Positions 34,551-43,834 of a stretch of DNA of 64,000 nt are shown here, piece by piece. Each line of letters starts with the position of its first letter. Position 1 is the stretch's first letter. The notes beneath the pieces were generated by a model. It was given only the letters and a program-made list of their open reading frames with translations, was not told the origin of the DNA and made no database searches. The stretch is from NCBI RefSeq assembly GCF_015686655.1, contig NZ_JADPMP010000001.1:186001-250000 (forward strand), in the 5' to 3' direction. The position numbers were made by a program, and so were the translations under genes. This DNA comes from Pontibacter sp. FD36. GTDB lineage: Bacteria; Bacteroidota; Bacteroidia; Cytophagales; Hymenobacteraceae.

Positions 34551-36263
34551 CTACCTATTCTGGTAGTAATATAAAGTGGAGGAGCAGCTGCCAAATGACC
34601 CTACATATAACTTGTCGCCATAGGAAAAGCCGGAGTACTGCTCGCTACTCACGCAACCAGGGTAAACGGCTACTCTTTCCCATTTTTTCTGTTCCTCACT
34701 GAAACGCAACAAGGCTTTGTCGCCCTTCGCGCTGATTGCATAGCCGGTTCCCTGGTGGGTGAAAACTCTGAAAGGACCGTTTAAGGTACTTTCCTCAGGC
34801 ATAACCGCTACCTGCGACCAACTGTCTTGCTGTGCATTGTATAGCCAGGTGGCGTTACCCACTACTGTGTATGCTTTCCCGTTGATCACAAAGCCGGAGC
34901 CGTTGTAGTTGTTCCGGAAAGGGTTGAGCGCCTTTACCTCTTCTGTTGCCGGATCATAGCGCCAGAGCGTTGTGTTACTGTTGGTGTTACGGCCTCCGAA
35001 GAAGTAGATATAGCCATCATGTGTAAAGCTGCTGGCGTCGGAAACGCCGAAGGTCAGGCCTTTCTTCTGCAACCAGCTTTTGCTGCTGATGTCGTACTCC
35101 CATACTGACATAAAAATGGTATAATACTGATAGTTTCCCCCGATAAGGTATACCTTGTCACCAACCTTATGCAGCGCAGAGCCATTGCGAGCCTGTCCAG
35201 GGAAAGCGCCTTCATTGCGCCAGACAGCAGTTTCCACTTCGTAACTTATCATGCGATCATAGGCAAAAAAATACGCTTTTCCTCCCGAAATGAAGGAAGG
35301 TATGTGCGCTGTGGTGGCTGGAACAGAAGTGGGTTTGACTGAAGCAGCCATGAAACCTGACTCCATGGTATAAGAATAAGCTAAAACTGCCGTCTTGTTT
35401 CCCCGGTTGACAGATACAGTCAGTGCTTTGTCATACAGATCCGGTGTGATTACCGGTACCTTCACCTTGATCTCTGTGTCTGTTACTGAGACTATGGTTG
35501 CTGATTTTCCTCCAATATTCACATAAGGTCCCCAACCGGAGTAGCTTAAGTTTTTGCCATAAATACTCAACTCGCCACCGGGCATTCCCTTGTCAGGCGA
35601 GATATGGGTAATCTGTGGGCCAATAATCTCAAACTCCTCTTTAGCTGTCGTTTGCTCACCATGTGCAGTTACGGTTATTGGGAAAGTCCCCGAATACGTC
35701 ACCCTAGGTGTTATTATCGTAATGCTGTCGGGGTGCGCGGAGACGACATATGCCTGTGTCTCTCCGATGCTCACTTTTACTAAGCTTCTATCGTTGCTAA
35801 AGTTTTGACCATAGATAGTGACAGTACTATTGTCCTCCGCTGCTTTTGGGCTGAAGCTATGGATAACCGGTGCAGCTGTATTCAGACTTTTGAATGCTAA
35901 GGCCGTTCCATACGTGGTGTTCTGGCCATGTTTGGCATAGGCCTGTATCCTGTAGTTATATCCCTTCACGAGCCCATGCGTCAACCTGGTCTCAAACTCG
36001 CCGGTGACAGCAGAAGTACCTACCACCTTCTTTATAATACTCTTGTCATTGTTTATAGCAGTGTACTCAAACCCATACTCGGTCACTGGCTCATTGCCGA
36101 GGCTGACGATCTCGCCTTTCACGAATGCCCCGGTACTATCAGGTGTAACCTTCAGTGTTCTCAGGATAGGATAACGCTGTGCCTCCGGAAAGTCCTTTTC
36201 TTTGGCGCAGCCATGCAGCAGCGTCAGCAGGAGAATAAAAGACAATAATTTCAGCTGCCTCAT
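34551..36263 (-). CDS. Lipoprotein with IPT/TIG domains and kelch-like repeats
   Basis: A 570-residue surface-type lipoprotein. The signal ends LLTLLHGC, with Cys19 lipidated. A fibronectin-like domain comes first (to about 125). Two IPT/TIG domains follow: VIHSFSPKAAEDNSTVTIYG, then ITHISPDKGMPGGELSIYG. A C-terminal propeller built from kelch repeats (KVYLIGGNYQYY, GYIYFFGGRNTNSN, KAYTVVGNATWLYNAQQDSW) ends it. It overlaps the downstream end of the upstream barrel gene by 4 bases (36260-36263), so the two are translationally coupled. It may act as a lipoprotein partner of that barrel, for binding or export at the cell surface. The role is inferred from this pairing only. Confidence 0.9.
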   Translation of the reverse strand: MRQLKLLSFILLLTLLHGCAKEKDFPEAQRYPILRTLKVTPDSTGAFVKGEIVSLGNEPVTEYGFEYTAINNDKSIIKKVVGTSAVTGEFETRLTHGLVKGYNYRIQAYAKHGQNTTYGTALAFKSLNTAAPVIHSFSPKAAEDNSTVTIYGQNFSNDRSLVKVSIGETQAYVVSAHPDSITIITPRVTYSGTFPITVTAHGEQTTAKEEFEIIGPQITHISPDKGMPGGELSIYGKNLSYSGWGPYVNIGGKSATIVSVTDTEIKVKVPVITPDLYDKALTVSVNRGNKTAVLAYSYTMESGFMAASVKPTSVPATTAHIPSFISGGKAYFFAYDRMISYEVETAVWRNEGAFPGQARNGSALHKVGDKVYLIGGNYQYYTIFMSVWEYDISSKSWLQKKGLTFGVSDASSFTHDGYIYFFGGRNTNSNTTLWRYDPATEEVKALNPFRNNYNGSGFVINGKAYTVVGNATWLYNAQQDSWSQVAVMPEESTLNGPFRVFTHQGTGYAISAKGDKALLRFSEEQKKWERVAVYPGCVSSEQYSGFSYGDKLYVGSFGSCSSTLYYYQNR

Positions 36264-37372
36264 AGGTTGAATCGGATTGTAGTAGAAAGGTTGTTAATGG
36301 AATAGTCTTCGGCGAATACATGGCCGGTACTGAGCCCAAGACTGACATAGTTTTTGGGTAGATAGAAGTACTGTAATCCCGCGCCGGCCATTACGCCAAA
36401 GTTTGCTTTTTGCAACCGGAATATATCCTCATATTCATGCAGACTGGTCGTATTGCTTTTGTGCTTTGCCTCCAGGACTTTGTTAGACTGCTCTACCGCA
36501 TACAATAATTCAGCTCCACCCTCAGCATAGAAAGAGACTTTGTTGCCGTTGAAGTAATAGCGGGGTATAACAGATAGCCTTAGGAAGTCAAGGGTCAGTT
36601 TCATGTGCTGGTCCAGAGAAGTGCTGGTCAGTGCTGCCGCAAAGTCCATTTTGCCATAGCTCAGTTGACTGATAATGCTCAGATTGTTAAAATCCCAAAC
36701 GGGGGCCTCAACAAATGCTCCTACCTCTACATTTTCTGATGTTATGCTATAATCACCAAACCCATTTTCAGGAAAGGCATCTGTTTTGATCTGTATGGAA
36801 GAGCGGTTGAAACTGGCCGTACCACCGAAGCTGAACATGGACATTCTCGCATTTCGACCTTTGTTGATGTTGCGGGTATAGTAACGAAGGGACTGTTCAG
36901 ACAGCCTGACACGTGGTAGCTGCCGCTGCCAGAAAGTTGAGTTGGCGGCATGCTGCCTCAGGTTAGACTGCAGGTTCTCCTTTGTAAGCTGGGTGAAATC
37001 GTTCTTCTCAAAGTAATACTGTTTCCCATTCTCCCCACGTATCGCGTATAAATTAAGCTCACCTCCTGTAATGGTTTTTAGGAATACATGGCGCATCTCT
37101 CCAAAGTAGGTCACCTTCCGGGCGACAAACTTCGTGCTGTCACTATACCCAAATTCTGTTAAATCCCCGGCAGTGTATGTCTCGAGTGGGTTTTTTTTCG
37201 ATTTTTGATACTCAACCTGGAAGGGCTTTCTCGGATCAAACTGTATATACCCATCTGTATAAACAGTGTCACCCTGCACGATGTAGCCTCGTGACTGAGC
37301 CCTGGAAGAAGACCAGCCCAGAAGAAGCACAAAAAGCAGGGAGAGGGTAAAGCAACTAATTTTGCTGTTCAT
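36260..37372 (-). CDS. Exported outer-membrane beta-barrel-like protein
   Basis: A 370-residue protein with a signal peptide (MNSKISCFTLSLLFVLLLGW). The N-terminal globular stretch (to about 160) has YIVQGDTVYTDGYIQFDPRK. It is followed by a strand-rich region typical of an outer-membrane barrel (FSFGGTASFNRSSIQIK, EGGAELLYAVEQSN, FGVMAGAGLQYFYLPKNYVS, terminal SINNLSTTIRFNL). It shares a 4-base overlap with the TIG/kelch lipoprotein gene and is probably co-translated with it. No specific family was recognised. Confidence 0.8.
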   Translation of the reverse strand: MNSKISCFTLSLLFVLLLGWSSSRAQSRGYIVQGDTVYTDGYIQFDPRKPFQVEYQKSKKNPLETYTAGDLTEFGYSDSTKFVARKVTYFGEMRHVFLKTITGGELNLYAIRGENGKQYYFEKNDFTQLTKENLQSNLRQHAANSTFWQRQLPRVRLSEQSLRYYTRNINKGRNARMSMFSFGGTASFNRSSIQIKTDAFPENGFGDYSITSENVEVGAFVEAPVWDFNNLSIISQLSYGKMDFAAALTSTSLDQHMKLTLDFLRLSVIPRYYFNGNKVSFYAEGGAELLYAVEQSNKVLEAKHKSNTTSLHEYEDIFRLQKANFGVMAGAGLQYFYLPKNYVSLGLSTGHVFAEDYSINNLSTTIRFNL

Positions 37373-37480
37373 TGAATAGGAAGTAGGAAATCGGAGTGAT
37401 TTTGAGATAAATTTGCGAGACTAAAAATAGGTATAATATTATATAGTTTTTTAGCCGAACAGATTAATTAATTTAAGGAG

Positions 37481-37897
37481 ATGGCGAAATACAATTTGAC
37501 ATGGCAGGCATCTGACGCGCAATTACTGGAGGCTTTGTTGCTGGCAACAGGAGGCGAGGGAGGTGCTACGCTGCAGGATGTTTTGCTGATGGGTGACGCT
37601 GTCGATGGCACCGTTTATTCTCTGGAAGAAGTAACAGAGGGATTGGAGAAACTCACTGCTGTTGGTTGTGTCACGGTACAGAAAAATAAGCTATCCTTGT
37701 CGCCTGAATTTCTGGAAGAGTATGAACAGGTTACATTGGACGAAGGGCTAGGGGAGGAGTCTGCCCGGCCTTTGGAAAAGCTACTCCATCAGAAGGCGAT
37801 TTCAACGGAGGCGATAGAGCAGGTACGGGCTAATGTTCTGAAGAAGTACAAGATAAAAAACTACTATCAGCAGTACCTGGAGCAGTATGGAGGCTAG
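37481..37897 (+). CDS. Small cytoplasmic protein of unknown function
   Basis: A 138-residue soluble, acidic protein. Residues 8-50 (WQASDAQLLEALLLATGGEG) and the downstream part (EEVTEGLEKLTAVGCVTVQ) read as a short helical, winged-helix-like core, with a helical C-terminus (EQVRANVLKKYKIKNYYQQYL). It could be a degenerate DNA-binding winged helix, but that is speculative. It diverges from the barrel gene and is monocistronic with a strong terminator. No family recognised. Confidence 0.7.
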   Translation: MAKYNLTWQASDAQLLEALLLATGGEGGATLQDVLLMGDAVDGTVYSLEEVTEGLEKLTAVGCVTVQKNKLSLSPEFLEEYEQVTLDEGLGEESARPLEKLLHQKAISTEAIEQVRANVLKKYKIKNYYQQYLEQYGG

Positions 37898-37985
37898 TGT
37901 ACTAAGCTGAAAAAAATGTCGCTTTACAGATGTGCCAACTTAATTAAATCCTAAGTAGTGTAAAGGCATGTATTGACCTGAAAAT

Positions 37986-38025
37986 AAACAGAAAAGCCGC
38001 TGGGAATCCAGCGGCTTTTCTGTTT
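37986..38025. terminator. Bidirectional stem-loop terminator
   Basis: A perfect 18-bp stem (AAACAGAAAAGCCGCTGG, 37986-38003, with 38008-38025) and loop GAAT between the convergent 138-residue gene and serS. Confidence 0.93.
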
Positions 38026-38049
38026 ATATGCTATTCAATAAGTAGCGTA

Positions 38050-39324
38050 TTAGCTAATTTTCTCAAAGCCCAGGTATGGGTGCAGCACCTTCGGCATGTT
38101 GATACCATCCGGCGTCTGGTTATTTTCCAAAATAGCAGCTACGATACGCGGCAAGGCCAGGGCACTACCATTGAGCGTGTGCAGCAACTGTGTTTTGCCT
38201 GACTCGGTTTTGTAACGCAGTTTCAAGCGGTTAGACTGGTAGGTCTCAAAGTTAGAGGCAGAGCTTACTTCCAGCCAGCGGTTCTGAGCAGTAGAGTATA
38301 CCTCCATGTCATAAGTCAAGGCAGAGGTGAAGCCCATGTCGCCGCCGCACAGGCGCAGCACACGGTATGGCAGCTCCAGCTTTTGCAGCAAACCCTGGAT
38401 GTAACTGCTCATATCCTCCAGCGCTTCATAAGATTTCTCTGGAAGCGTAATCTGTACAATCTCTACCTTGTCAAACTGGTGCAGGCGGTTCAGTCCGCGC
38501 ACGTCGGCACCCCACGATCCTGCCTCTCTTCTGAAGCAGGGCGTATGGCCTGTATTTTTGATCGGCAGCTGCTCCACCGGCACAATCACATCACGGTAAA
38601 GGTTCGTGATCGGCACCTCGGCAGTCGGGATCAGGTATAGGTTGTCTTCTGTGGCATGGTACATCTGGCCGTCTTTGTCAGGCAACTGACCGGTGCCGTA
38701 ACCAGAGGCTTCGTTCACCAAAATAGGTGGCTGCACTTCCATATAACCAGCTTTCATGGCCTCGTCCAGGAAGAAGTTGATGAGCGCGCGCTGCAGGCGG
38801 GCTCCTTGCTTCTTATACACCGGAAAACCAGCGCCTGATATTTTGTTGCCTAGCTCGAAATCGATGATGTCGTATTGCTGGATCAGCTCCCAATGTGGCA
38901 GGGCGCCTTCATGCAATTGCGGAATTTCACCGTGTTGGAGAACTACTTCATTGTCTTCCGCTGTTCTACCTTCAGGAACACTTGCATGCGGAAGGTTCGG
39001 CAACTTGTATAGTGCTTGCTGTATTTGCTCTTCGATGGCAGATAGCTGCTCAGCCAGCGATTTAGTCTGCTGCTTTAACTCGGATGTTTCTGCTTTATAG
39101 GCCTCGGCTTTTTCGCGGTCGCCGTTTTTCATCAGTATACCGATCTCTTTAGAGATTGCATTGGCACGGGCCTGCAGGTCATCGTGCTGGCTCTGCACCT
39201 GTCGGCGCTGCTGGTCAAGAGCTACAATGGCTTCCACTTCCTGAGCGGCATTTTTGTAGTTTTTCTTGGTAAGTCCAGCTACCACCAGCTCTGTCTGCTC
39301 TCTTAAAACGTTTAGCTGTAGCAT
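38050..39324 (-). CDS. serS: Seryl-tRNA synthetase
   Basis: A 424-residue class II aminoacyl-tRNA synthetase. The start is ATG 39324 (MLQLNVLREQTELVV); the frame continues to 39420 but that leader is promoter DNA. The N-terminal antiparallel coiled coil (about 30-105, QSQHDDLQARANAISKEIG) holds tRNA-Ser. Motif 2 is HTPCFRREAGSWGADVRGL, and motif 3 shows GSALALPRIVAAILENNQ. The serine site contains the conserved LEVSSASNFETYQSNRL. Length is typical. It is monocistronic, convergent with the 138-residue gene. A minus-strand TATTTTTG box sits 23 bases upstream. Confidence 0.98.
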   Translation of the reverse strand: MLQLNVLREQTELVVAGLTKKNYKNAAQEVEAIVALDQQRRQVQSQHDDLQARANAISKEIGILMKNGDREKAEAYKAETSELKQQTKSLAEQLSAIEEQIQQALYKLPNLPHASVPEGRTAEDNEVVLQHGEIPQLHEGALPHWELIQQYDIIDFELGNKISGAGFPVYKKQGARLQRALINFFLDEAMKAGYMEVQPPILVNEASGYGTGQLPDKDGQMYHATEDNLYLIPTAEVPITNLYRDVIVPVEQLPIKNTGHTPCFRREAGSWGADVRGLNRLHQFDKVEIVQITLPEKSYEALEDMSSYIQGLLQKLELPYRVLRLCGGDMGFTSALTYDMEVYSTAQNRWLEVSSASNFETYQSNRLKLRYKTESGKTQLLHTLNGSALALPRIVAAILENNQTPDGINMPKVLHPYLGFEKIS

Positions 39325-39346
39325 AATTTGGGTCTTTGTATAGCTG

Positions 39347-39354
39347 CAAAAATA
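39347..39354 (-). promoter_or_regulatory. -7 box of serS
   Basis: A minus-strand TATTTTTG (plus strand CAAAAATA) exactly matches TAnnTTTG, 22 bases before ATG 39324. No -33 element at the expected distance; the nearest TTTG is 28 bases further upstream. Confidence 0.5.
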
Positions 39355-39605
39355 TACTTTTTTAGGTTGTAAGCGGCATTTACAAAATCTTTTAAGGAAA
39401 AACTGAAACATTTTCAACAAAAACTCCGCTAATATTTGTTAATTAATAAGCATTGCAATAACATTGCAGTGCAATTTATGGCAGGCCCTTTCCTGAGCCG
39501 CACAAAACTCTGTCGCATTCATTCATTTTCCGAATTATAAGTAAAGCTCTCGCTGCGTTCGCCCAAGCGTGCCAAGCAGGTTAATTTAACTACCATACCA
39601 CATTT

Positions 39606-41402
39606 ATGTACAAAATTGAAGAATTGAAAGATAGGCTTCTTTCAGAACTCAAGGAAATTGCAGAAGACCTGGGTGTCAAGAATTTCAAGAAACTCAGCAA
39701 ACAGGATCTGGTTTACAAAATCCTTGATCAGCAAGCCATAACCCCTCCCGAACAATTGCCGAAAAAAGTAAAGTCCTCCCCTAGCACAGCCGCCGTAAGC
39801 GAAACAGAAGCTACTGAAAACACAATTACTACCAGCGAAGAGCAACCGGCACCTGCCCCCGCAGCGCCAACCGAACGAAGACCTGCCCGCGAAGCAGCCC
39901 GCCGCGAACAAACCAGCCCGACTTTAGTACAACAGCCGGCACCAACCAAGGACCATGGTCCGCAGCGTGAGCGCACAACAGCCCGTCGCGACAACCGCAA
40001 CGAAGGCGGCAATCCGCGTGAGCAGCGTCAGGAGCCGCGTGCCGAGCGCACAGAAGCACGTCCTGAGCGTACTGAGAGACCTGAACGTACAGAGAGAGCA
40101 GAACGTGTTGAGAGAACGGAGCAGCGTCCTGAGCGCACCGAGAGAAGCGATAATCGCGCAGAACAGCGTGAGCAGCGCCCTGAGGTAGGTAACCGCAGCG
40201 ATAGCCGCAACGAACAGAACCGTGGTGGTGACAATTTCCCGCGCCGCCAGCAACATGCGGCCGCAAACAGCAATAACTTCCGTGAGTTTGACGGAATAAT
40301 CCTAAATGAAGGTGTATTGGAGCTGATGCAGGATGGCTACGGCTTCCTTCGCTCTACGCATTACAATTATTTAGCATCTCCGGATGATATCTATGTGTCT
40401 CCATCGCAGATCAAATTGTTTGGTCTAAAGACTGGTGATACTGTGAAAGGGCAGATCCGTCCACCGAAAGAAGGGGAGAAGTACTTTGCCCTGCTTAAAG
40501 TGGATTCTGTGAATGGACGTACCACGGAGGAAATCCGCGATCGTATTCCTTTCCAGCACCTGACGCCGCTTTTCCCGGAAGAGCGTCTAAAACTTACCAC
40601 CAGACCTAGCCAGCTTTCAACTCGAATTCTGGACCTGTTTGCCCCAATCGGTAAAGGCCAGCGTGGTATGATCGTGGCACAGCCAAAAACAGGTAAAACG
40701 GTGTTGCTGAAAGAGATCGCCAATGCGATATCTGAAAATCACCCGGAAGTGTACCTGATGATCCTGCTCATAGACGAGCGCCCTGAAGAGGTAACCGACA
40801 TGGCCCGCAGCGTAAGAGCGGAGGTAATTGCCTCTACTTTCGACGAAACTGCTGAGCGCCACGTGAAGGTGTCGAGCATTGTTCTGGACAAGGCCAAGCG
40901 TATGGTAGAGTGCGGCCACGACGTAGTGATCCTGCTCGACTCTATTACACGTCTGGCACGTGCCTACAACACGGTAGTCCCTTCGTCAGGTAAGATCCTG
41001 TCAGGTGGTGTGGATGCCAACGCACTGCACAAGCCGAAGCGCTTTTTCGGTGCTGCCCGTAATGTAGAAAACGGCGGCTCCCTGACTATCATCGCCACCG
41101 CCCTGATTGACACAGGTTCTAAGATGGACGAGGTAATCTTCGAAGAATTTAAAGGTACCGGTAACATGGAACTGCAGTTGGACCGCAAACTGGCCAATCG
41201 CAGAATCTATCCAGCTATCGACGTGCCTGCATCCGGCACACGCCGCGAAGACCTACTCATGGATCGCGACGAACTCAACCGCATCTGGATCCTGCGCAAG
41301 TTTATGTCCGATATGAACTCCGTGGAAGCCATGGAATTCCTGAAAGACAGAATGCAGGGTACCAAGAGCAACGAAGAGTTCCTGATTTCGATGAACGGAT
41401 AG
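39606..41402 (+). CDS. rho: Transcription termination factor Rho
   Basis: A 598-residue hexameric RNA helicase. Rho_N ([20 protein letters not shown]) is followed by a disordered insertion of about residues 55-220, rich in Ala/Pro/Thr then Arg/Glu, with repeated ERTER, ERPER and EQRPE units. The RNA-binding CSD domain begins at [10 protein letters not shown], with GYGFLRS near 244. Walker A is QPKTGKT near 358, Walker [16 protein letters not shown], and the Q-loop [20 protein letters not shown]. The long insertion is not in E. coli Rho, and insertions of this kind are known in Bacteroidota, where one forms condensates in Bacteroides thetaiotaomicron. Monocistronic with a very strong terminator. 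Confidence 0.98.
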   Translation: MYKIEELKDRLLSELKEIAEDLGVKNFKKLSKQDLVYKILDQQAITPPEQLPKKVKSSPSTAAVSETEATENTITTSEEQPAPAPAAPTERRPAREAARREQTSPTLVQQPAPTKDHGPQRERTTARRDNRNEGGNPREQRQEPRAERTEARPERTERPERTERAERVERTEQRPERTERSDNRAEQREQRPEVGNRSDSRNEQNRGGDNFPRRQQHAAANSNNFREFDGIILNEGVLELMQDGYGFLRSTHYNYLASPDDIYVSPSQIKLFGLKTGDTVKGQIRPPKEGEKYFALLKVDSVNGRTTEEIRDRIPFQHLTPLFPEERLKLTTRPSQLSTRILDLFAPIGKGQRGMIVAQPKTGKTVLLKEIANAISENHPEVYLMILLIDERPEEVTDMARSVRAEVIASTFDETAERHVKVSSIVLDKAKRMVECGHDVVILLDSITRLARAYNTVVPSSGKILSGGVDANALHKPKRFFGAARNVENGGSLTIIATALIDTGSKMDEVIFEEFKGTGNMELQLDRKLANRRIYPAIDVPASGTRREDLLMDRDELNRIWILRKFMSDMNSVEAMEFLKDRMQGTKSNEEFLISMNG

Positions 41403-41412
41403 GAAGCTCTGC

Positions 41413-41466
41413 ATAAAATCAAAAAGCCCCTGTTGCCATCAAGCAACAGGGGCTTTTTGATTTTAT
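41413..41466. terminator. Very long stem-loop terminator of rho
   Basis: A perfect 24-bp stem (41413-41436 with 41443-41466; core CAAAAAGCCCCTGTTGC) and a 6-base loop. Rho gene 3' end; convergent neighbour at 41541. Confidence 0.95.
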
Positions 41467-41492
41467 GTGAAATCGAAATGGAACAGTTATAG

Positions 41493-41537
41493 TTCAATAA
41501 TAAATCACTCATTCACTCAATCAGAAATCACTCAATT
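41493..41537. repeat. AATCACTCA-type AT-rich repeat
   Basis: AATCACTCATTCACTCAATC and AATCACTCAATTCC form a run of degenerate 7-9 base units similar in style to the right arms (TCATTACTCATTA) of the elements at 55.1 and 55.9 kb. No opposite arm is clear. Confidence 0.35.
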
Positions 41538-41540
41538 CCC

Positions 41541-42014
41541 TTAACTCCAAAAAGGATAATCAGGGGTAGCCAGCAGGTAGACGGTATAGGTGAGCACCAC
41601 ACCATACACGATGTGCGCAAAGATGAGCGTGATCAGGTAAGTGCGGAGAGAAATGAGAGGTGGCCTGGGGTGTACCAGGAAAAACAGATACCAGATAAAC
41701 ATCGCCATCAGGCCATGCGCCAGGCCAAAGAGAAAGCCCCATGAAGCGTTAATGAGGCCTACCTCTGAGTGCCATAGCGCAATGTAGAACAGCGCAAAAA
41801 TGATCCCGACCAGGTAATGCGCGACTGTGCCATATACCTTGGTGCTGGTTGCCATGGAGAGGGAGCCGTCGGGTTGGGTGCGGTTGGTGAGCATGGTGCC
41901 TAGGATCCGGATCACCTTCATAACACGATGCGTCACAAACGAGAGCAGGTATAGAAAGGCAGTCATGGCGGCGGTAGCGGCAACGCCACCTATTACAGCG
42001 TAGAGTAGTTTCAT
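41541..42014 (-). CDS. Four-helix membrane protein of unknown function
   Basis: A 157-residue integral membrane protein with four predicted helices (about 5-27, 68-86, 90-112 and 125-150). The first helix is followed by HRVMKVIRILGTML. Residues GSLSMATSTKVYGTVAHYLVG and LISLRTYLITLIFAHIVYG are further recognisable stretches. No family was recognised; annotated homologues are usually just membrane proteins. It lies downstream of the UbiA/methyltransferase pair in the same direction, 68 bases away, so it may be part of that unit. Confidence 0.75.
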   Translation of the reverse strand: MKLLYAVIGGVAATAAMTAFLYLLSFVTHRVMKVIRILGTMLTNRTQPDGSLSMATSTKVYGTVAHYLVGIIFALFYIALWHSEVGLINASWGFLFGLAHGLMAMFIWYLFFLVHPRPPLISLRTYLITLIFAHIVYGVVLTYTVYLLATPDYPFWS

Positions 42015-42082
42015 AGTGCGACGGTTTTTGCTGTTATACGAAATCAGGCTGTGTAGTTACTGAGGAACAGCCGATATGAGCT

Positions 42083-42988
42083 TTAGCCACTATACATGGA
42101 GCGCAGCAGCAGTATCAGAAAAAAAGCCAGGCTGATGCAGAGCGATGAAATCTTGTTCATGCGCATCGTATTCTCGAAGTTCACTTCTTTTGAGTTCTGC
42201 CACGACTTCCGTACCCAATTCAGGAAAAAGTAGGAGATAGGAGCCGTGCAAAGCAGAAAAACCAAAATGCTGAGCAGTTGTCCCAGCGCCAGGTATAGCC
42301 CGATCAGTAAGGCCGCTCCCAGGCCCAGCGCTATACCTGCAAATACGAAGGTGCCCCGTATACCTAGCAGCAAACTCAGTGTTTTGTCACCACGCTCACT
42401 GTCTTCCTGATGCTGATAAATTTGAGTAAGCGGATAAGAGCCACAGAGAAAGAGCGTACTGACCAGGGCAAATAGAATATTCAGCGATTGCCAGATGAGT
42501 TCAAGGTCAAGATCGGCCCCGACCTGTACCATCAGAAAAGTAAAGGCGCCCTGAAATACCGTGACAACCAGCGTGCTGATAACCGGGTATTTCTTGAGCC
42601 GGATGTCCCGATCGCTGTAGGCCTTAGAAACCAGCAAGTATAGCGCGACCATCAAGGCAAACAGCGGCGATAGCAAAAAGCTGAGCAGCAAGGCCAGCAC
42701 GTCAAATAACAGCACCAGGTGAAAAAGCTCCTGCGTGACTTTGGGTGGTCTCCGGAGTCCGCCAATACTGCCTTCGTCGCGGTCGTGGTATGAGTTGTAA
42801 CCGTTGCTGGCAGGGTATACCAATATGTGTAAAATGAAGAAGACAGCGGCGGCCCGCCACAAGGTATAGCCATCCGTTACACTCATCGCAAACCAGTAGA
42901 CCGGCATCAGGTATACCGAAAATGGAATTCGCATCAGGGTCAGGGCACTGCTGTATTTTCCGATAACAGGTATAGCCAGTGGTTTCAT
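42083..42988 (-). CDS. UbiA-type prenyltransferase family membrane protein
   Basis: A 301-residue membrane protein with about eight helices and both Asp-rich motifs of UbiA enzymes. Motif 1 is NGYNSYHDRDEGSIGG (about 62-77), motif 2 is SYPLTQIYQHQEDSERGDKT (about 185-204), ordered as in the family. UbiA members prenylate an aromatic or polar acceptor in the membrane (ubiquinone, menaquinone, heme O, archaeal lipids). The preceding gene in the operon, a methyltransferase, ends 3 bases before its start, so a prenyl-lipid pathway is plausible. No quinone ring gene is adjacent. The substrate is not predictable. Confidence 0.9.
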   Translation of the reverse strand: MKPLAIPVIGKYSSALTLMRIPFSVYLMPVYWFAMSVTDGYTLWRAAAVFFILHILVYPASNGYNSYHDRDEGSIGGLRRPPKVTQELFHLVLLFDVLALLLSFLLSPLFALMVALYLLVSKAYSDRDIRLKKYPVISTLVVTVFQGAFTFLMVQVGADLDLELIWQSLNILFALVSTLFLCGSYPLTQIYQHQEDSERGDKTLSLLLGIRGTFVFAGIALGLGAALLIGLYLALGQLLSILVFLLCTAPISYFFLNWVRKSWQNSKEVNFENTMRMNKISSLCISLAFFLILLLRSMYSG

Positions 42989-42991
42989 CTT

Positions 42992-43810
42992 TTACTTGTT
43001 TACAGGGTAGCCTAGCAGGTAAATGACTTGTTTGCCCGGTCCGCTTCCCACTATGCCGCTGCGCCAGGTATAGCCGGGCGGAGTATCGACGCGGGCCAGC
43101 AGCTCGTCCAGCATCTGGGGGTTGTACAGTCTGAAAAGCGACACCAGTCCATCCCAAAGTATACCTAACGGGATGATTGGTATTAGGTACGTGAACAGTA
43201 GCCGACTAAGTTTAAAAGGGCGGATAAAAGGTGTTACTAGCAGGATAATGATCGGGAAGGTAAGCAGAAAGATGATCAGTTCGGCCCAGGTCTTGCCACC
43301 TCCTTCAAAGATGCCAATAGGCGCCCTTTGATCGGCTGCATTCTGCAAAATGGCCACGGCCTGCTGTGGTCTGAAATGGTGAAAAGAGGAAAAGATAGTG
43401 CGTACTCCTTTTATTTGAGGAGGTACATTCGTCGCATCAACAGGAGAGGCAATGAAATCGATCATCCCGCCGGACTCGGCTTGCAGAAACTCATAAGCCC
43501 CTATGTTGGGGTACCTGTCAGATAAGGTGACACGCACAGGCTCACCCATGCGCTGGCTCAGTGCTTCGCGTATACCTGCTATGCCACCACCGGCACCAGA
43601 GCAAAGGTCAGTGAAGTGTGTCTGGTCGCTGCGACGGAGCAGATCTTCCAGCAGAGGTATAGCCGGGCCGTAAGCGCCAAGCTTTGAGATCATGAAGCGC
43701 AGGAAGTCGAGCATGCCCTGGCGGAAAATGTGCGGAAACCAGGGCTGGTCTTCTAGCTCAAATAGGTGCAGGCGAAAGTTCAAGGGCAGCAGCGATTGTT
43801 TTGTTCGCAT
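42992..43810 (-). CDS. SAM-dependent methyltransferase with membrane-spanning C-terminus
   Basis: A 272-residue protein. The SAM motif is visible in HFTDLCSGAGGGIAGIREA (about 66-84) with the acidic VRVTLSDRYPNIGAYEF strand. IFSSFHHFRPQQA is where the catalytic-domain strand-loop should lie. Two hydrophobic helices, at about 180-200 (LIIFLLTFPIIILLVTPF) and 205-225, are unusual for the fold and would anchor it to the membrane. The gene precedes the UbiA gene by 3 bases. I infer a membrane-associated methyltransferase of a lipid or quinone intermediate; the acceptor is unknown. Confidence 0.8.
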   Translation of the reverse strand: MRTKQSLLPLNFRLHLFELEDQPWFPHIFRQGMLDFLRFMISKLGAYGPAIPLLEDLLRRSDQTHFTDLCSGAGGGIAGIREALSQRMGEPVRVTLSDRYPNIGAYEFLQAESGGMIDFIASPVDATNVPPQIKGVRTIFSSFHHFRPQQAVAILQNAADQRAPIGIFEGGGKTWAELIIFLLTFPIIILLVTPFIRPFKLSRLLFTYLIPIIPLGILWDGLVSLFRLYNPQMLDELLARVDTPPGYTWRSGIVGSGPGKQVIYLLGYPVNK

Positions 43811-43834
43811 ACTGCCCGATGCCTATAAAAGTTG

